Of a stretch of DNA of 64,000 nucleotides, positions 52,498 through 61,219 are shown piece by piece. Source of the DNA: Marilutibacter chinensis (GTDB lineage Bacteria > Pseudomonadota > Gammaproteobacteria > Xanthomonadales > Xanthomonadaceae); assembly GCF_021725675.1 (NCBI RefSeq), contig NZ_JAKJPO010000001.1, positions 434,001-498,000 on the forward strand, in the 5' to 3' direction. The position numbers and the translations under genes are program-made. How positions within the stretch are numbered: the stretch's first letter is position 1; the number at the start of each line of letters is the position of its first letter. The notes beneath the pieces were generated by a model that worked only from the letters and a program-made list of their open reading frames with translations, was not told the origin of the DNA and did not search any database.

Positions 52498-53379
52498 ATG
52501 CCTGACAACCCACAGAGCCACCTGCCGGACCCCGCTGGCCCGCTTTTTGCGTTGCCCGACTGCCACGTCGTCGCCTTGCGCGGACGCGATGCGCTCGCAT
52601 TCGCGCAGGCGCAGTTCATGAACGATGTCGATGCGCTGGCCGACGGGCAGTGGCAGTGGAGCGGCTGGCTCACGCCGAAGGGCCGCGTGGTGGCGTTGTT
52701 CGCCCTGCTCCGGGTCGATCCGCAGACGGCCTGGCTGCTGCTCGCGGATGCCGATCCGGAGGCCTTTGCGGAGGCCCTGAGGCGCTTCGTGTTCCGCAGC
52801 AAGATTGAGATCGAAACGCTTGAAGGAAAAGCAGTTTATGCGGACTTCTCGGCGCCATCGGCAGCCCATGGCGCGCATGTCGGCCGGCTTGACGGCGACG
52901 AACTCGAGTTCGACATGGGCACCCCGGTCGCGCCGCGCCGGATGTGCGTCGGCGGCCGTCCGGCCGAGGAAAGCCCTGCGCAGGTCGCGCGTTGGCGCCA
53001 ACACGACATGCAACACGGACTGCCGCGGCTGGAAGCCGGCCAGTCCGGACACTGGACGCCACAGCAGCTGTCGCTGGAGCGCCTGCGCGCCTTCAGCGTC
53101 AAGAAAGGCTGTTATCCCGGACAGGAAATCGTCGCCCGCACCCATTTCCTCGGCAAGGCCAAACGGGGGCTGATGCGGATCGAGGCCGCACAGCCGCTGG
53201 CAAGTGGACAGGAGCTGCAAAGCGAAGGCGGCACAGTCGGCACGCTCGTCAGCGTCGGCCACGACGGTGCCCAGTGGTCGGCGCTGGTGGTAGCGCCGCT
53301 CGACCATCCGCACGACGCACTGCGGGTGGAAGACGTCGAGGTCCGCGAGGCCCCGCTGTTGGACGGGCTGGCGCGCTGA
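52498..53379 (+). CDS. ygfZ: YgfZ-type folate-binding iron-sulfur protein maintenance factor
   Basis: The product is 293 residues. The family motif is in SVKKGCYPGQEIVARTHFLG (K-G-C-Y-x-G-Q-E, about residue 205), with the GcvT-like fold before it (GWLTPKGRVVALFALLRVD). YgfZ/IBA57 proteins are needed for full activity of certain Fe-S enzymes, using folate. It is divergent from the SDH cluster, whose SdhB needs three Fe-S centres. A short AT-rich run of codons lies at about 52800-52846. Confidence 0.93.
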   Translation: MPDNPQSHLPDPAGPLFALPDCHVVALRGRDALAFAQAQFMNDVDALADGQWQWSGWLTPKGRVVALFALLRVDPQTAWLLLADADPEAFAEALRRFVFRSKIEIETLEGKAVYADFSAPSAAHGAHVGRLDGDELEFDMGTPVAPRRMCVGGRPAEESPAQVARWRQHDMQHGLPRLEAGQSGHWTPQQLSLERLRAFSVKKGCYPGQEIVARTHFLGKAKRGLMRIEAAQPLASGQELQSEGGTVGTLVSVGHDGAQWSALVVAPLDHPHDALRVEDVEVREAPLLDGLAR

Positions 53380-53419
53380 GCGCTGCGCCGGCCCTGCCCC
53401 GCCCGCCTGCGGCGCCAGG

Positions 53420-55696
53420 CTATCCCGCCAGCTCGGTAGCGGCGTCGACGATGTCCTGCTCGCCCGGGATCACCAGGAAGGCGGCACCGGCCAGCGGCGT
53501 GTAGGTGTCGGCACCGACCACGCGGCGGAACGGACGCGCGCCGAAGCCGCCTTCGATTATCGCGGTGATCACGCCCTCGCCGACGCCCGCGCTGTGGCGC
53601 CCCTCGTCGACGATCAGGATGCGCCTGGCGCCGCTTGCCTGCTCACGGATCCAGGCCTCGTTGAGCGGCACCAGCCAGCGCAGGTCGACCACGCGGCACT
53701 TCCAGCCACGCGCGCGCTCGATCTCGCGCACCGCACGCAGGCTCATCGGCACGCCATTGCCGTAGGTGAAGATCACCAGGTCGTCGTTGCCCTCGCCATA
53801 GACCCGGCCCTCGCCCAGCGGCATCGCCTCGCCGGGCGGCGGGTAGTCGGTCAGCCAGCCGCCGTCGCCGGCCTCGTACAGGTCCTTGGTCATGTACAGC
53901 GCGATCGGCTCCAGGAACACGCTGACCCGCCCGTCGACCTTCGCCAGCGCGGTCAGCGTGCGCAGCATCGTCGCCGCGTCGTCGCCGCGCGACGGGCAGC
54001 CGACCACCAGGCCCGGAATGTCCCGCAGAGCGGTGATCGAGTTGTCGTTGTGAAAGTGGCCGCCGAAGCCGCGCTGGTAGCCCAGCCCGGCGATCCGCAC
54101 CACCATCGGGTTGGCGTACTGGTCGTTGCTGAAGAACTGCAGGCTGGCCGCTTCGCCGCGGATCTGGTCGCAGGCGTTGTGAAAGTAGGCCAGGTACTGG
54201 ATCTCGGGGATCGGCAGCAGCCCGACGTTGGCGAAGCCCTGGGCCATGCCGAGGATCATCGTCTCGTCGAGCAGCGTGTTGAACACCCGCCGCGGACCGA
54301 ACGCCTTCTGCAGGCCCTTGGTCACCGTGTAGACGCCGCCCTTCTGCGCCACGTCCTCGCCGAACAGCAGCGTCTCGGGGTACTTCGCGAAGATGTCGTG
54401 CAAGGCATTGTTGATCTGGATCGCCAGATGCCGCGGCGGCTGGTTCTCGGGCAGCTTCGCCTCGCTGCCGAATGCCTGCAGACGGCGTTCGCCATAATCG
54501 GCGCGCTCCGCCTCCGCTTTCACCCGCGCGGGCGAATACGGCGCCAGAGGCGCGACGACGTCCTCGAGCCGCTCGAGCTTGGGACGGCGGTCGGCCTCCT
54601 CGGCGGCGGCGAAGCAGCGCTTGCGGATCGACTCGTACAGGTCGATCACCTCGTCCTTCGTCATCAGGCCCGAGTCCAGCGCGATCGCCGCACTGCGCAG
54701 CAGCGGGTCGCCGGCCTCGACGCGGCACAGTTCGTCGATCGAACGCCACTCGATCTCGAAGTCGGTGCCGGCATGGCCCATGATCCGGTTGGTGCGCAAG
54801 TGCAGGAAGGTCGGACGCCGGCTCGCACGGCAATGCTCGACCGCCGCCTGAACGTCGCCGTAGCCCGCGGCCAGGTCGAGGCCGTCGGCGTAGAAATAGT
54901 CGAGACCGTCCATGTTGCGGAAACGGCTGCCGATCCAGCCCGGCGGCGTCTTCACCGAGATGCCGATGCCGTTGTCCTCGCAGACGAACAGCACCGGCGC
55001 CGGCAGCTTCTGGTAGGCGGTCCAGGCGGCGGCGTTGAACGCGGTCTGCGCGGTCGCATGGTTGGCCGATGCATCGCCGAACGAACAGACCGCGATGCTG
55101 TCGTCGGGAATCGGCAACGTGTGACCGAGACGCCGGCCGGCCTCGATCGCGATCGCAGTGCCCAGCGCCTTGGGCAGGTGCGAGGCGATCGTCGAGGTCT
55201 GCGGCAACACCCACAACGGCTTGCTGCCCCAGACCTTGTGGCGGCCGCCGGAGGCCGGGTCGTCCTTGCTGGCCGCGAACGAGAGCGCCGAGTCCATCAC
55301 CGGGTCCATGCCCGGCAACTTGCGGAAGCGTTCGGCCATGAAACCGCCGGAGCGGTAGTGCAGGAATGCCGGATCGGTGTGGCGGGTCAGCCGCGCGACC
55401 ATCGCGTTGCCCTCGTGGCCCGACGAACCGATCGTATAGAAGACCTTGCTCTGCAGCCGCAACACGCGCGCCATCAGGTCCAGATGGCGGCTGATCAGCT
55501 GCGACTCGAACAATTCGCGGAAGCCGGCCGCGTCGAGTGCGCTGCCATCGAGGATCGCATCGGTCGCCGCCGGCCGGACATCGGCGCGGCGGTTCCAGCC
55601 CTTCACGAACTCGGTGAAATTGACGTCGCATATCTCGGCACGATTGAGTCCGCGCATGCGTGCCGGGATCGGATCGGGGACGGGCTGGAAGGTCAT
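53420..55696 (-). CDS. Fused alpha-beta E1 component of a 2-oxoacid dehydrogenase complex
   Basis: The product is 758 residues. Residues 60-400 form the E1-alpha part with the thiamine-binding CSFGDASANHATAQTAFNAA and GISVKTPPGW. Residues 420-755 form the E1-beta part (LLFGEDVAQKGGVYTVTKGL, LVVGCPSRGDDAA, RILIVDEGRHSAGVGEG). Such single-chain E1 proteins decarboxylate pyruvate-like or branched-chain 2-oxoacids and feed an E2 lipoyl protein, but no E2 or E3 gene is in reach. Substrate specificity cannot be read. It converges on ygfZ with a 40-base gap. Confidence 0.9.
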   Translation of the reverse strand: MTFQPVPDPIPARMRGLNRAEICDVNFTEFVKGWNRRADVRPAATDAILDGSALDAAGFRELFESQLISRHLDLMARVLRLQSKVFYTIGSSGHEGNAMVARLTRHTDPAFLHYRSGGFMAERFRKLPGMDPVMDSALSFAASKDDPASGGRHKVWGSKPLWVLPQTSTIASHLPKALGTAIAIEAGRRLGHTLPIPDDSIAVCSFGDASANHATAQTAFNAAAWTAYQKLPAPVLFVCEDNGIGISVKTPPGWIGSRFRNMDGLDYFYADGLDLAAGYGDVQAAVEHCRASRRPTFLHLRTNRIMGHAGTDFEIEWRSIDELCRVEAGDPLLRSAAIALDSGLMTKDEVIDLYESIRKRCFAAAEEADRRPKLERLEDVVAPLAPYSPARVKAEAERADYGERRLQAFGSEAKLPENQPPRHLAIQINNALHDIFAKYPETLLFGEDVAQKGGVYTVTKGLQKAFGPRRVFNTLLDETMILGMAQGFANVGLLPIPEIQYLAYFHNACDQIRGEAASLQFFSNDQYANPMVVRIAGLGYQRGFGGHFHNDNSITALRDIPGLVVGCPSRGDDAATMLRTLTALAKVDGRVSVFLEPIALYMTKDLYEAGDGGWLTDYPPPGEAMPLGEGRVYGEGNDDLVIFTYGNGVPMSLRAVREIERARGWKCRVVDLRWLVPLNEAWIREQASGARRILIVDEGRHSAGVGEGVITAIIEGGFGARPFRRVVGADTYTPLAGAAFLVIPGEQDIVDAATELAG

Positions 55697-55808
55697 TGCG
55701 GTCTGGACGGGAGGCTAGGACGAAGCCGCTCATTCTCCTACACCGCCGCGCTGCCCGCACGTGCGTGCGGCGGCATCCGCGACGGACGTGCCGCGCGACG
55801 CCGATCTT

Positions 55809-57299
55809 CTACCGATCGCACAACCCGCTGCCGGCATGCGAGGCGGCAAGCGCCACCAGCACGACGGCGACGACGTTCATCGCGATGCCGGCCCGCATCA
55901 TCTGTCCGATGCGCACATGGCCCGACCCGAAGACTATCGCGTTCGGCGGAGTGGCCACCGGTAGCATGAAGGCATAGCTCGCACCCAGGCCGATCGCGAC
56001 CAGCAGGGGCATCGCGGGCACCCCGAGGCCCAGTGCGACCGCAGCCAGCACCGGCGTGAACGCGGTGGCGATCGCCGTGTTGCTGGTCAGTTCGGTCGCG
56101 AAGATGACCAGCACCGCCACCGCGAACACCACCAGCAGCATCGGAGCACCGGCCAGGCCATAGAGCCCGCTGGCGATGAAGCCGTCGACGCCGTGCATGC
56201 CGATTGCCGCCGCCAACGACAGGCCCCCGCCGAACAGCACCAAAACCCCCCAGGGCAGTCGCGCGGCCGTTTCCCAGTCCAGGACTGCACGTCCGCGTCC
56301 ATCCGCCGCGCGCCCGGCGGGCAGCAGGAACAGCGCCAGCGCACCGGCCATCGCGATCACCGCGTCGGTCAATCCCGGCAGCCCGAGCCAGGCGACGAGC
56401 TGCGGCCGGAGGATCCACGCCAGCGCCGTCAGCGAAAACACCACCAGCACGGTCCGTTCGCCGCGCCCCATCGGCCCCAGGCCCTCGAGCATGGCGCGGA
56501 TCCGGATCTCGCCCTCTGGCAAGGCGCGCATCCGGACCGGAAAGGCCAGGCGGGTCAGGTACAGCCAGGCCAGCACGAGGAAGGTCAGCATCACCGGCAC
56601 GCCGAAGCCCATCCACGCCAGCATGGTGATGTCGCACCCCAGCTGCTCGCGTGCATAGCTGGCGACCACCAGGTTCGGCGGCGAGCCGATCAGCGTCGCG
56701 GAGCCGCCGATCGAGGCCGCATAGGCGATCGCCAGCATCAGGCAGGTGGCGAACGGACGCACTTCGTCTTCCGGCACGTCACCGTCGCACGACAGCATGC
56801 CGATCACCGACACCCCGACCGGCAGCAGGATGATCGTCGCCGCGGTGTTCGATATCCACATGCTCAGGAAGCCGGCGGAGATCATGAAGCCGGCGACCAG
56901 CCGCCGCGGCCCGGTACCGACCCGCAACAGGATGTTCAGGGCAATCCGGCGGTGCAGACCCCAGCGTTCCATCGCCAGACCCAGCATGAAGCCCCCCATG
57001 AACAGGAAGATGATGTCGCTGGCATAGGGCCGCACCGCCTCGGCCGGCGTCGTCACGCCGAGCAACGGAAACAGCACCACGGGCAAGAGCGCGGTAGCCG
57101 CCAGCGGTATCGCCTCGCCCAGCCACCAGACCGCCATCCATGTCGCCACGCCCGCGGTCATGCGCCCTTCCAGCGGCAGGCCGCCCTCGGCGGCATCGGG
57201 AATCAACGCGAAAGCGAGCAGTCCGAGCAACGGACCGAACCCGCGGGCCAGCCGCCGATGCAGACCCGGGCCCGCCGGTGTTTCCGCGCTCGACTGCAT
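55809..57299 (-). CDS. DASS-family (SLC13) sodium:dicarboxylate/anion symporter
   Basis: The product is 496 residues. The ATG at 57299 is chosen because GGAGG lies 5 bases before it; a GTG at 57305 falls inside the ribosome site. The two sodium/substrate signature loops are present: SMWISNTAATIILLPVGVSV and ATELTSNTAIATAFTPVLAA (Ser-Asn-Thr in each), along with about 11 membrane helices. It imports succinate, malate or a related anion such as sulfate. Nearby SDH suggests a C4-dicarboxylate, which is only inference. It is 24 bases after the GST gene. Confidence 0.92.
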   Translation of the reverse strand: MQSSAETPAGPGLHRRLARGFGPLLGLLAFALIPDAAEGGLPLEGRMTAGVATWMAVWWLGEAIPLAATALLPVVLFPLLGVTTPAEAVRPYASDIIFLFMGGFMLGLAMERWGLHRRIALNILLRVGTGPRRLVAGFMISAGFLSMWISNTAATIILLPVGVSVIGMLSCDGDVPEDEVRPFATCLMLAIAYAASIGGSATLIGSPPNLVVASYAREQLGCDITMLAWMGFGVPVMLTFLVLAWLYLTRLAFPVRMRALPEGEIRIRAMLEGLGPMGRGERTVLVVFSLTALAWILRPQLVAWLGLPGLTDAVIAMAGALALFLLPAGRAADGRGRAVLDWETAARLPWGVLVLFGGGLSLAAAIGMHGVDGFIASGLYGLAGAPMLLVVFAVAVLVIFATELTSNTAIATAFTPVLAAVALGLGVPAMPLLVAIGLGASYAFMLPVATPPNAIVFGSGHVRIGQMMRAGIAMNVVAVVLVALAASHAGSGLCDR

Positions 57300-57323
57300 G
57301 GTCACCTCCGGGTCGGCGCCTGA

Positions 57324-57965
57324 TCAGGTCGACTGGGCGATGCGACGCGCGGCGAAGGCATCGGGAGCCGCCATCGGCGTAAAGCCGGGCGTCTCCGTCA
57401 CCCGTTGCAGCCAGCCGACGATGGCGGGAAACTCCGCCAGACCGATGCCGCCATGGCCGGCGACATGGGTATAGGCGAACAGCGCGATGTCGGCGATGCC
57501 GTACGACGGCCCGGTGAACCAGTCGTTCGCCTGCAGGTGGCGCTCCATCACCGCCAGTGCCGCCCGCCCCTTCTCGCGCAGGACCGGCAGCTCGGCCCGG
57601 CGGGGCGAGTCCAGCGGGGTCCAGCCACAGATGAAGCGGGCCACGGCGATGCAGGGCTCGTGGCTGTACTGCTCGAAGAACATCCAGCCCAGCGCCTGCG
57701 CGCGCTGCCAGGCATCGTCCGGGAGCAGCGTCGTGCCTTCCGCCAGCCACCACAGAATGGCGTTCGATTCGGCGAGGATGCGACCGTCGTCCAGCTCGAT
57801 GATCGGCACCTTGCCGTTCGGATTCTTCGCGAGGAACTCCGGCGTGCGGGTGGAACCGTCGTCGGAGCGGACCTCGACCCAGCGGTATTCGCGCTCAAGT
57901 TGCTCCAGTGCCAGCCGCACCTTGTGGCAATTGCCCGAGGGCGAGAAACCGTAGACGGTGATCAT
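57324..57965 (-). CDS. Glutathione S-transferase family protein
   Basis: The product is 213 residues. The thioredoxin-like half starts MITVYGFSPSGNCHKVRLAL, with the cis-Pro in NGKVPIIELDDG and the glutathione-contacting LAESNAILWWLAE. The helical half holds YGIADIALFAYTHVAGHGG. It conjugates glutathione to electrophiles or acts as a reductase. Its ATG overlaps the stop codon of the acetyltransferase gene by 4 bases. Confidence 0.93.
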   Translation of the reverse strand: MITVYGFSPSGNCHKVRLALEQLEREYRWVEVRSDDGSTRTPEFLAKNPNGKVPIIELDDGRILAESNAILWWLAEGTTLLPDDAWQRAQALGWMFFEQYSHEPCIAVARFICGWTPLDSPRRAELPVLREKGRAALAVMERHLQANDWFTGPSYGIADIALFAYTHVAGHGGIGLAEFPAIVGWLQRVTETPGFTPMAAPDAFAARRIAQST

Positions 57966-58522
57966 TGTGCGCGCCCTGCGTGGCGTGCGCGCCACTGCTC
58001 GCGGGTCTGGCCCCAGATGTCCACTTCGTGCACGTCCAGCGGCGGCGGCAACACGCCCGGTCCGCGGCGGCTCGACCCCAGCCGTCGCGCCACCGCCTGC
58101 GACGCGGCATTGGCCGGCGCGATGCAATGGATCACTTCGCTCCAGCCCAGTGCATCGAAGGCCCAGTCGATCGCCGCGGTACACGTCTCGGTCGCATAGC
58201 CCTTGCCCCGCGCATCGGGGTGGAACGCATAGCCCACCTCGGTGCCCGGCCAGCCATCCGGCTGCCAGGGGCCGCCCTGCCCGACCCACTGCCCGCTCGA
58301 CTTCTCGACCACCGAGAACATGCCGAAGCCCTGCAGCAGCCATGCGCCGGGCATCTGCAGGAAGCGACGCCAGGCATCGCCGCGCAGCAGTGGACCGCCG
58401 ATATGGATCGAGCTCTCGTGGGCGAACATCTGCGCGTAGCGCTCGAAATCCTCGATCCGTGGCACGCGCAGGATCAGGCGCTCGGTTTCGATGACCGGGC
58501 CGTTGGCGATATCCAGACCCAC
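57962..58522 (-). CDS. GNAT acetyltransferase of the RimJ/RimL type
   Basis: The product is 186 residues. The start IETERLILRVPRIEDFERYA is characteristic of RimJ/RimL-like enzymes, and the acetyl-CoA loop is PDARGKGYATETCTAAIDWA, followed by CIAPANAASQAVARRLGSSR. It acetylates an amino group, perhaps of a protein N-terminus or an antibiotic. It forms a unit with the GST gene (4-base overlap). Confidence 0.9.
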   Translation of the reverse strand: MGLDIANGPVIETERLILRVPRIEDFERYAQMFAHESSIHIGGPLLRGDAWRRFLQMPGAWLLQGFGMFSVVEKSSGQWVGQGGPWQPDGWPGTEVGYAFHPDARGKGYATETCTAAIDWAFDALGWSEVIHCIAPANAASQAVARRLGSSRRGPGVLPPPLDVHEVDIWGQTREQWRARHAGRAQ

Positions 58523-58605
58523 TGCGGAACCTCCGTTGCGTCAGGTGAACCGCTTGCCGGCGCGACACGTTCGGTCCTGGCGCCGGAAGCCGATGAAGGT
58601 ACGGA

Positions 58606-59769
58606 TCAGAACGCGTTGATGCCGGTCAACTCGCGCCCGATCACCAGCTGGTGCACGGTCTCGGTACCCTCGTAGGTGATCACCGACTCCAGGTTCAACG
58701 CGTGGCGGATCGCCGAGTGTTCGGTGGTGATGCCGGCGCCGCCCAGCAGATCGCGGCACTCGCGGGCGATGTCGATCGCCATCCGGCAGTTGTTCCACTT
58801 CGCCAGCGATACCTGCTGCGGCTGCATCCTGCCGGCGTCTTTGAGCCGGCCCAGCTGCACCACCAGCAGCTGCGCGAGGGTGATCCGGCGGGCCATCTCG
58901 GCCAGCTTGATCTGCGCGCTCTGGGTCGCCGCGACCGGGCGGTCGAACAGGATGCGCTCCTTGGAATAGTTCAGCGCTTCGTCCAGGCAGGCGATCGCCG
59001 CGCCGATCGGCCCCCAGGTGATGCCGTAGCGGGCCTGGGTCAGGCAGCCCAGCGGCCCCTTCAGGCCCTTCACGTTCGGCAGGCGGTTGGCATCCGGCAC
59101 CCGCACGTTGTCGAAGTACAACGCGCTGGTCACCGACGCGCGCAGGCTCATCTTGTGCTTGATCTCCTGCGCGGCGAAGCCGGCCATGCCCTTCTCGACC
59201 ACGAAGCCCTGGACGCCGTCCTCGGTCTGCGCCCAGACGATCGCGATGTCGGCCAGGTTGCCGTTGGTGATCCACATCTTGGAGCCGTTGAGGATCCAGT
59301 CGTCGCCGTCGCGCCTGGCGTTCGTCTTCATGTTGGCGGGGTCGGAACCGCCGTGCGGCTCGGTCAGGCCGAAGCAGCCGATCACCTTGCCCGCGGCCAT
59401 GTCCGGCAGCCAGCGCATGCGCTGCTCCTCGCTGCCATAGGCATAGATCGGATACATGCACAGCGACGACTGCACGCTGACGAAGCTGCGGATGCCCGAG
59501 TCGCCGCGCTCCAGCTCCTGGCAGATCAGCCCGTAGCTGACCGCATTGAGACCGGCGCAGCCGTACTGCTCGGGCAGCGAGGAACCGAGCAGGCCGAGCT
59601 CGGCGATCTCGCCGACCAGTTCCTTCGGGAAGCGCCCCTGGTCGAAGCAGTCGCCGATGATCGGCAGCACCCGCTCGTCGGTGAAGCGGGCAACCGTGTC
59701 CTGCACCGCCCGCTCCTCCTCGGTCAACAGTGAGCGGACGTCGTAGAGATCGTAGGGATGCAGGGCCAT
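58606..59769 (-). CDS. gcdH: Glutaryl-CoA dehydrogenase / acyl-CoA dehydrogenase
   Basis: The product is 387 residues, the family length. FAD contacts appear in CFGLTEPHGGSDPANMK and MWITNGNLADIAIV, and the catalytic Glu and C-terminus are in TYEGTETVHQLVIGRELTG. The stretch SLCMYPIYAYGSEEQRMRWL and the early DCFDQGRFPKE match GcdH, which turns glutaryl-CoA into crotonyl-CoA in lysine and tryptophan breakdown. No other gene of the pathway is adjacent. Confidence 0.94.
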   Translation of the reverse strand: MALHPYDLYDVRSLLTEEERAVQDTVARFTDERVLPIIGDCFDQGRFPKELVGEIAELGLLGSSLPEQYGCAGLNAVSYGLICQELERGDSGIRSFVSVQSSLCMYPIYAYGSEEQRMRWLPDMAAGKVIGCFGLTEPHGGSDPANMKTNARRDGDDWILNGSKMWITNGNLADIAIVWAQTEDGVQGFVVEKGMAGFAAQEIKHKMSLRASVTSALYFDNVRVPDANRLPNVKGLKGPLGCLTQARYGITWGPIGAAIACLDEALNYSKERILFDRPVAATQSAQIKLAEMARRITLAQLLVVQLGRLKDAGRMQPQQVSLAKWNNCRMAIDIARECRDLLGGAGITTEHSAIRHALNLESVITYEGTETVHQLVIGRELTGINAF

Positions 59770-59895
59770 GGCGGATTCATGCGATAGAGGAAACCGCCAT
59801 TGTATCGACGGCCCATCGGCGACGGCACCCCCGTCCGGCGCGCCGGGTCACGCCATGCGGCAACGCCCGGCGACGGCGCGGTCCGCAGAAGGCAC

Positions 59896-59923
59896 GGAAA
59901 AGGGGCCGGTCGCCCGGCCCCTT
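59896..59923 (-). terminator. Terminator of the glycine-zipper gene
   Basis: AAGGGGCCGG and CCGGCCCCTT make a perfect 10-bp stem around a 4-base loop and, read on the minus strand, end in TTTTCC. It lies about 48 bases after the stop codon at 59972. Confidence 0.85.
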
Positions 59924-59971
59924 CGTGATGGATCGCGGTGCCTTGCGGCAGCGGCAATGAACCGCCGCGCG

Positions 59972-60781
59972 TCAGCCGCGGGTGACCGGCCCGGCGGCAT
60001 CGGCGGTCTGGATCACCACCTTGCCGTCGACGACCGGCAGGCGGTCACCCGGTTCCTCGTCCATGCGCACGGTGCGCTCCTGGCCCTCGAAGCGGTAGGT
60101 CACGTCGTAGCCGACCACCGCGTCCTCGTCGCCGAGCAGGATGCGCTCACCGGGCTTGCTGTCCACGCGCTTGGTGCCGGTCGAACCGTCCGGCGCCCGG
60201 TAGGTCACCTCGTAGCCGACCACGCGGGTGTTCTGCGAGGTATCGGTGACCGTGCGGCACTGACGATCGACGCGTTCGACGACCTGGCCGCCCTGGTGGT
60301 TGCGGTCGATCCTGTTGCCGATGTAGCCGCCGGCCGCGGCACCGGCCGCGGTCGCGACCTTGCGGCCGTTGCCGCCACCGACCTGATTGCCGATCACGCC
60401 GCCGATGATCGCGCCGGCCACCGTGCCGCCGACGTTGCCGTCGCGCTCGGGCATGCGCTCCTGCACCACCACGTCCTCGCAGACCTCGCGCGGATGGGTG
60501 CTGGTGCTGGTCTCGCGAACCGGATCGGTACCGATCACGGTCGCGTACAGCTTCTGCTTCTCGGTCACCGGCTCGACCGCCAGGACCTCGGCGAAATCGA
60601 CCCGGCCGGTCTCAAGCGAAGCCGCGTCATCGGACCCGGCAGCATCCAGCGGCGAGCCCGGATCCGTCACCAGCGCCTGTTCGCCGCCGCGGTCGTCGCC
60701 GGTGAAACTCTGGTACGCCGCCACGGCAACGCCACCAACCAGCAGGGACGCCAACGCTACCGCCAACATGTTCTTGTTCAT
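59972..60781 (-). CDS. Glycine-zipper 2TM domain surface protein
   Basis: The product is 269 residues. The ATG at 60781 follows GGAGG by 5 bases. A signal-anchor occupies residues 5-23 (MLAVALASLLVGGVAVAAYQ). The glycine zipper reads TVAGAIIGGVIGNQVGGGNG and AGAAAGGYIGNRIDRNH (about residues 120-160). The C-terminus holds a repeated pattern, VVGYEVTYRAPDGS and VVGYDVTYRFEGQE. Related proteins (17-kDa antigen, SlyB, YmgD-like) insert in the outer membrane or sit in the periplasm. It is monocistronic with its own terminator. Confidence 0.85.
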   Translation of the reverse strand: MNKNMLAVALASLLVGGVAVAAYQSFTGDDRGGEQALVTDPGSPLDAAGSDDAASLETGRVDFAEVLAVEPVTEKQKLYATVIGTDPVRETSTSTHPREVCEDVVVQERMPERDGNVGGTVAGAIIGGVIGNQVGGGNGRKVATAAGAAAGGYIGNRIDRNHQGGQVVERVDRQCRTVTDTSQNTRVVGYEVTYRAPDGSTGTKRVDSKPGERILLGDEDAVVGYDVTYRFEGQERTVRMDEEPGDRLPVVDGKVVIQTADAAGPVTRG

Positions 60782-60886
60782 CACGGCCTCCATGAGCGGG
60801 AATTCGCCCGCATCGACTGATGGGGCGATTCCATCATCCGGAACCTGAACGGCTGCCTATTTTCGTAACGCGATCTTCAACCGCAG

Positions 60887-60899
60887 TGAACGACGTTCA
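60887..60899. promoter_or_regulatory. Short palindrome in the divergent gap
   Basis: TGAACGACGTTCA is a perfect inverted repeat (5 bp arms, spacer GAC) between the glycine-zipper gene and the DUF6116 gene. It could be a regulator site; the owner is unknown. Confidence 0.3.
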
Positions 60900-60943
60900 G
60901 CTCGCGTGATAGCGTTCTCACATCCACCTTGACGAGGTTGCCG

Positions 60944-61195
60944 ATGGCCAATCCAATACTGCTGCCGCTGATGGACTGGGCGCGCAAGCTGCGCTACCCG
61001 ACCCTCTTCAAGATCACCGCCGTGGCCTTCGCGATCAGCGTGCTGTGGCCGTTCGATCCAGTGCCGTTCCTCGACGAGATCGTGCTGGGCCTGGGCACCC
61101 TGCTCCTGGCGAACTGGAAGGACCGCAACAAGACCGGTCATGGCAGGAGCGGCGACGTGATCGACGTTCCGCCCGGACGCGACGGCGGACGCTGA
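60944..61195 (+). CDS. DUF6116 family small membrane protein
   Basis: The product is 83 residues from the ATG at 60944, after ACGAGG. The pattern MANPILLPLMDWARKLRYPT, followed by LFKITAVAFAISVLWPFDPV, PFLDEIVLGLGTLLLANWKD, fits this short family of Xanthomonadaceae and relatives. Two membrane segments are likely. Function is unknown. It is 24 bases ahead of the TatD gene and may be co-transcribed. Confidence 0.82.
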   Translation: MANPILLPLMDWARKLRYPTLFKITAVAFAISVLWPFDPVPFLDEIVLGLGTLLLANWKDRNKTGHGRSGDVIDVPPGRDGGR

Positions 61196-61219
61196 GCGCG
61201 CCTCCTGGTTCGCGCCGTC

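Noticed and set aside
53594..55969. Long plus-strand open frame opposite the fused E1 gene
   Set aside because: Antisense shadow of a clearly recognised enzyme; repeated low-complexity residues and no motif.
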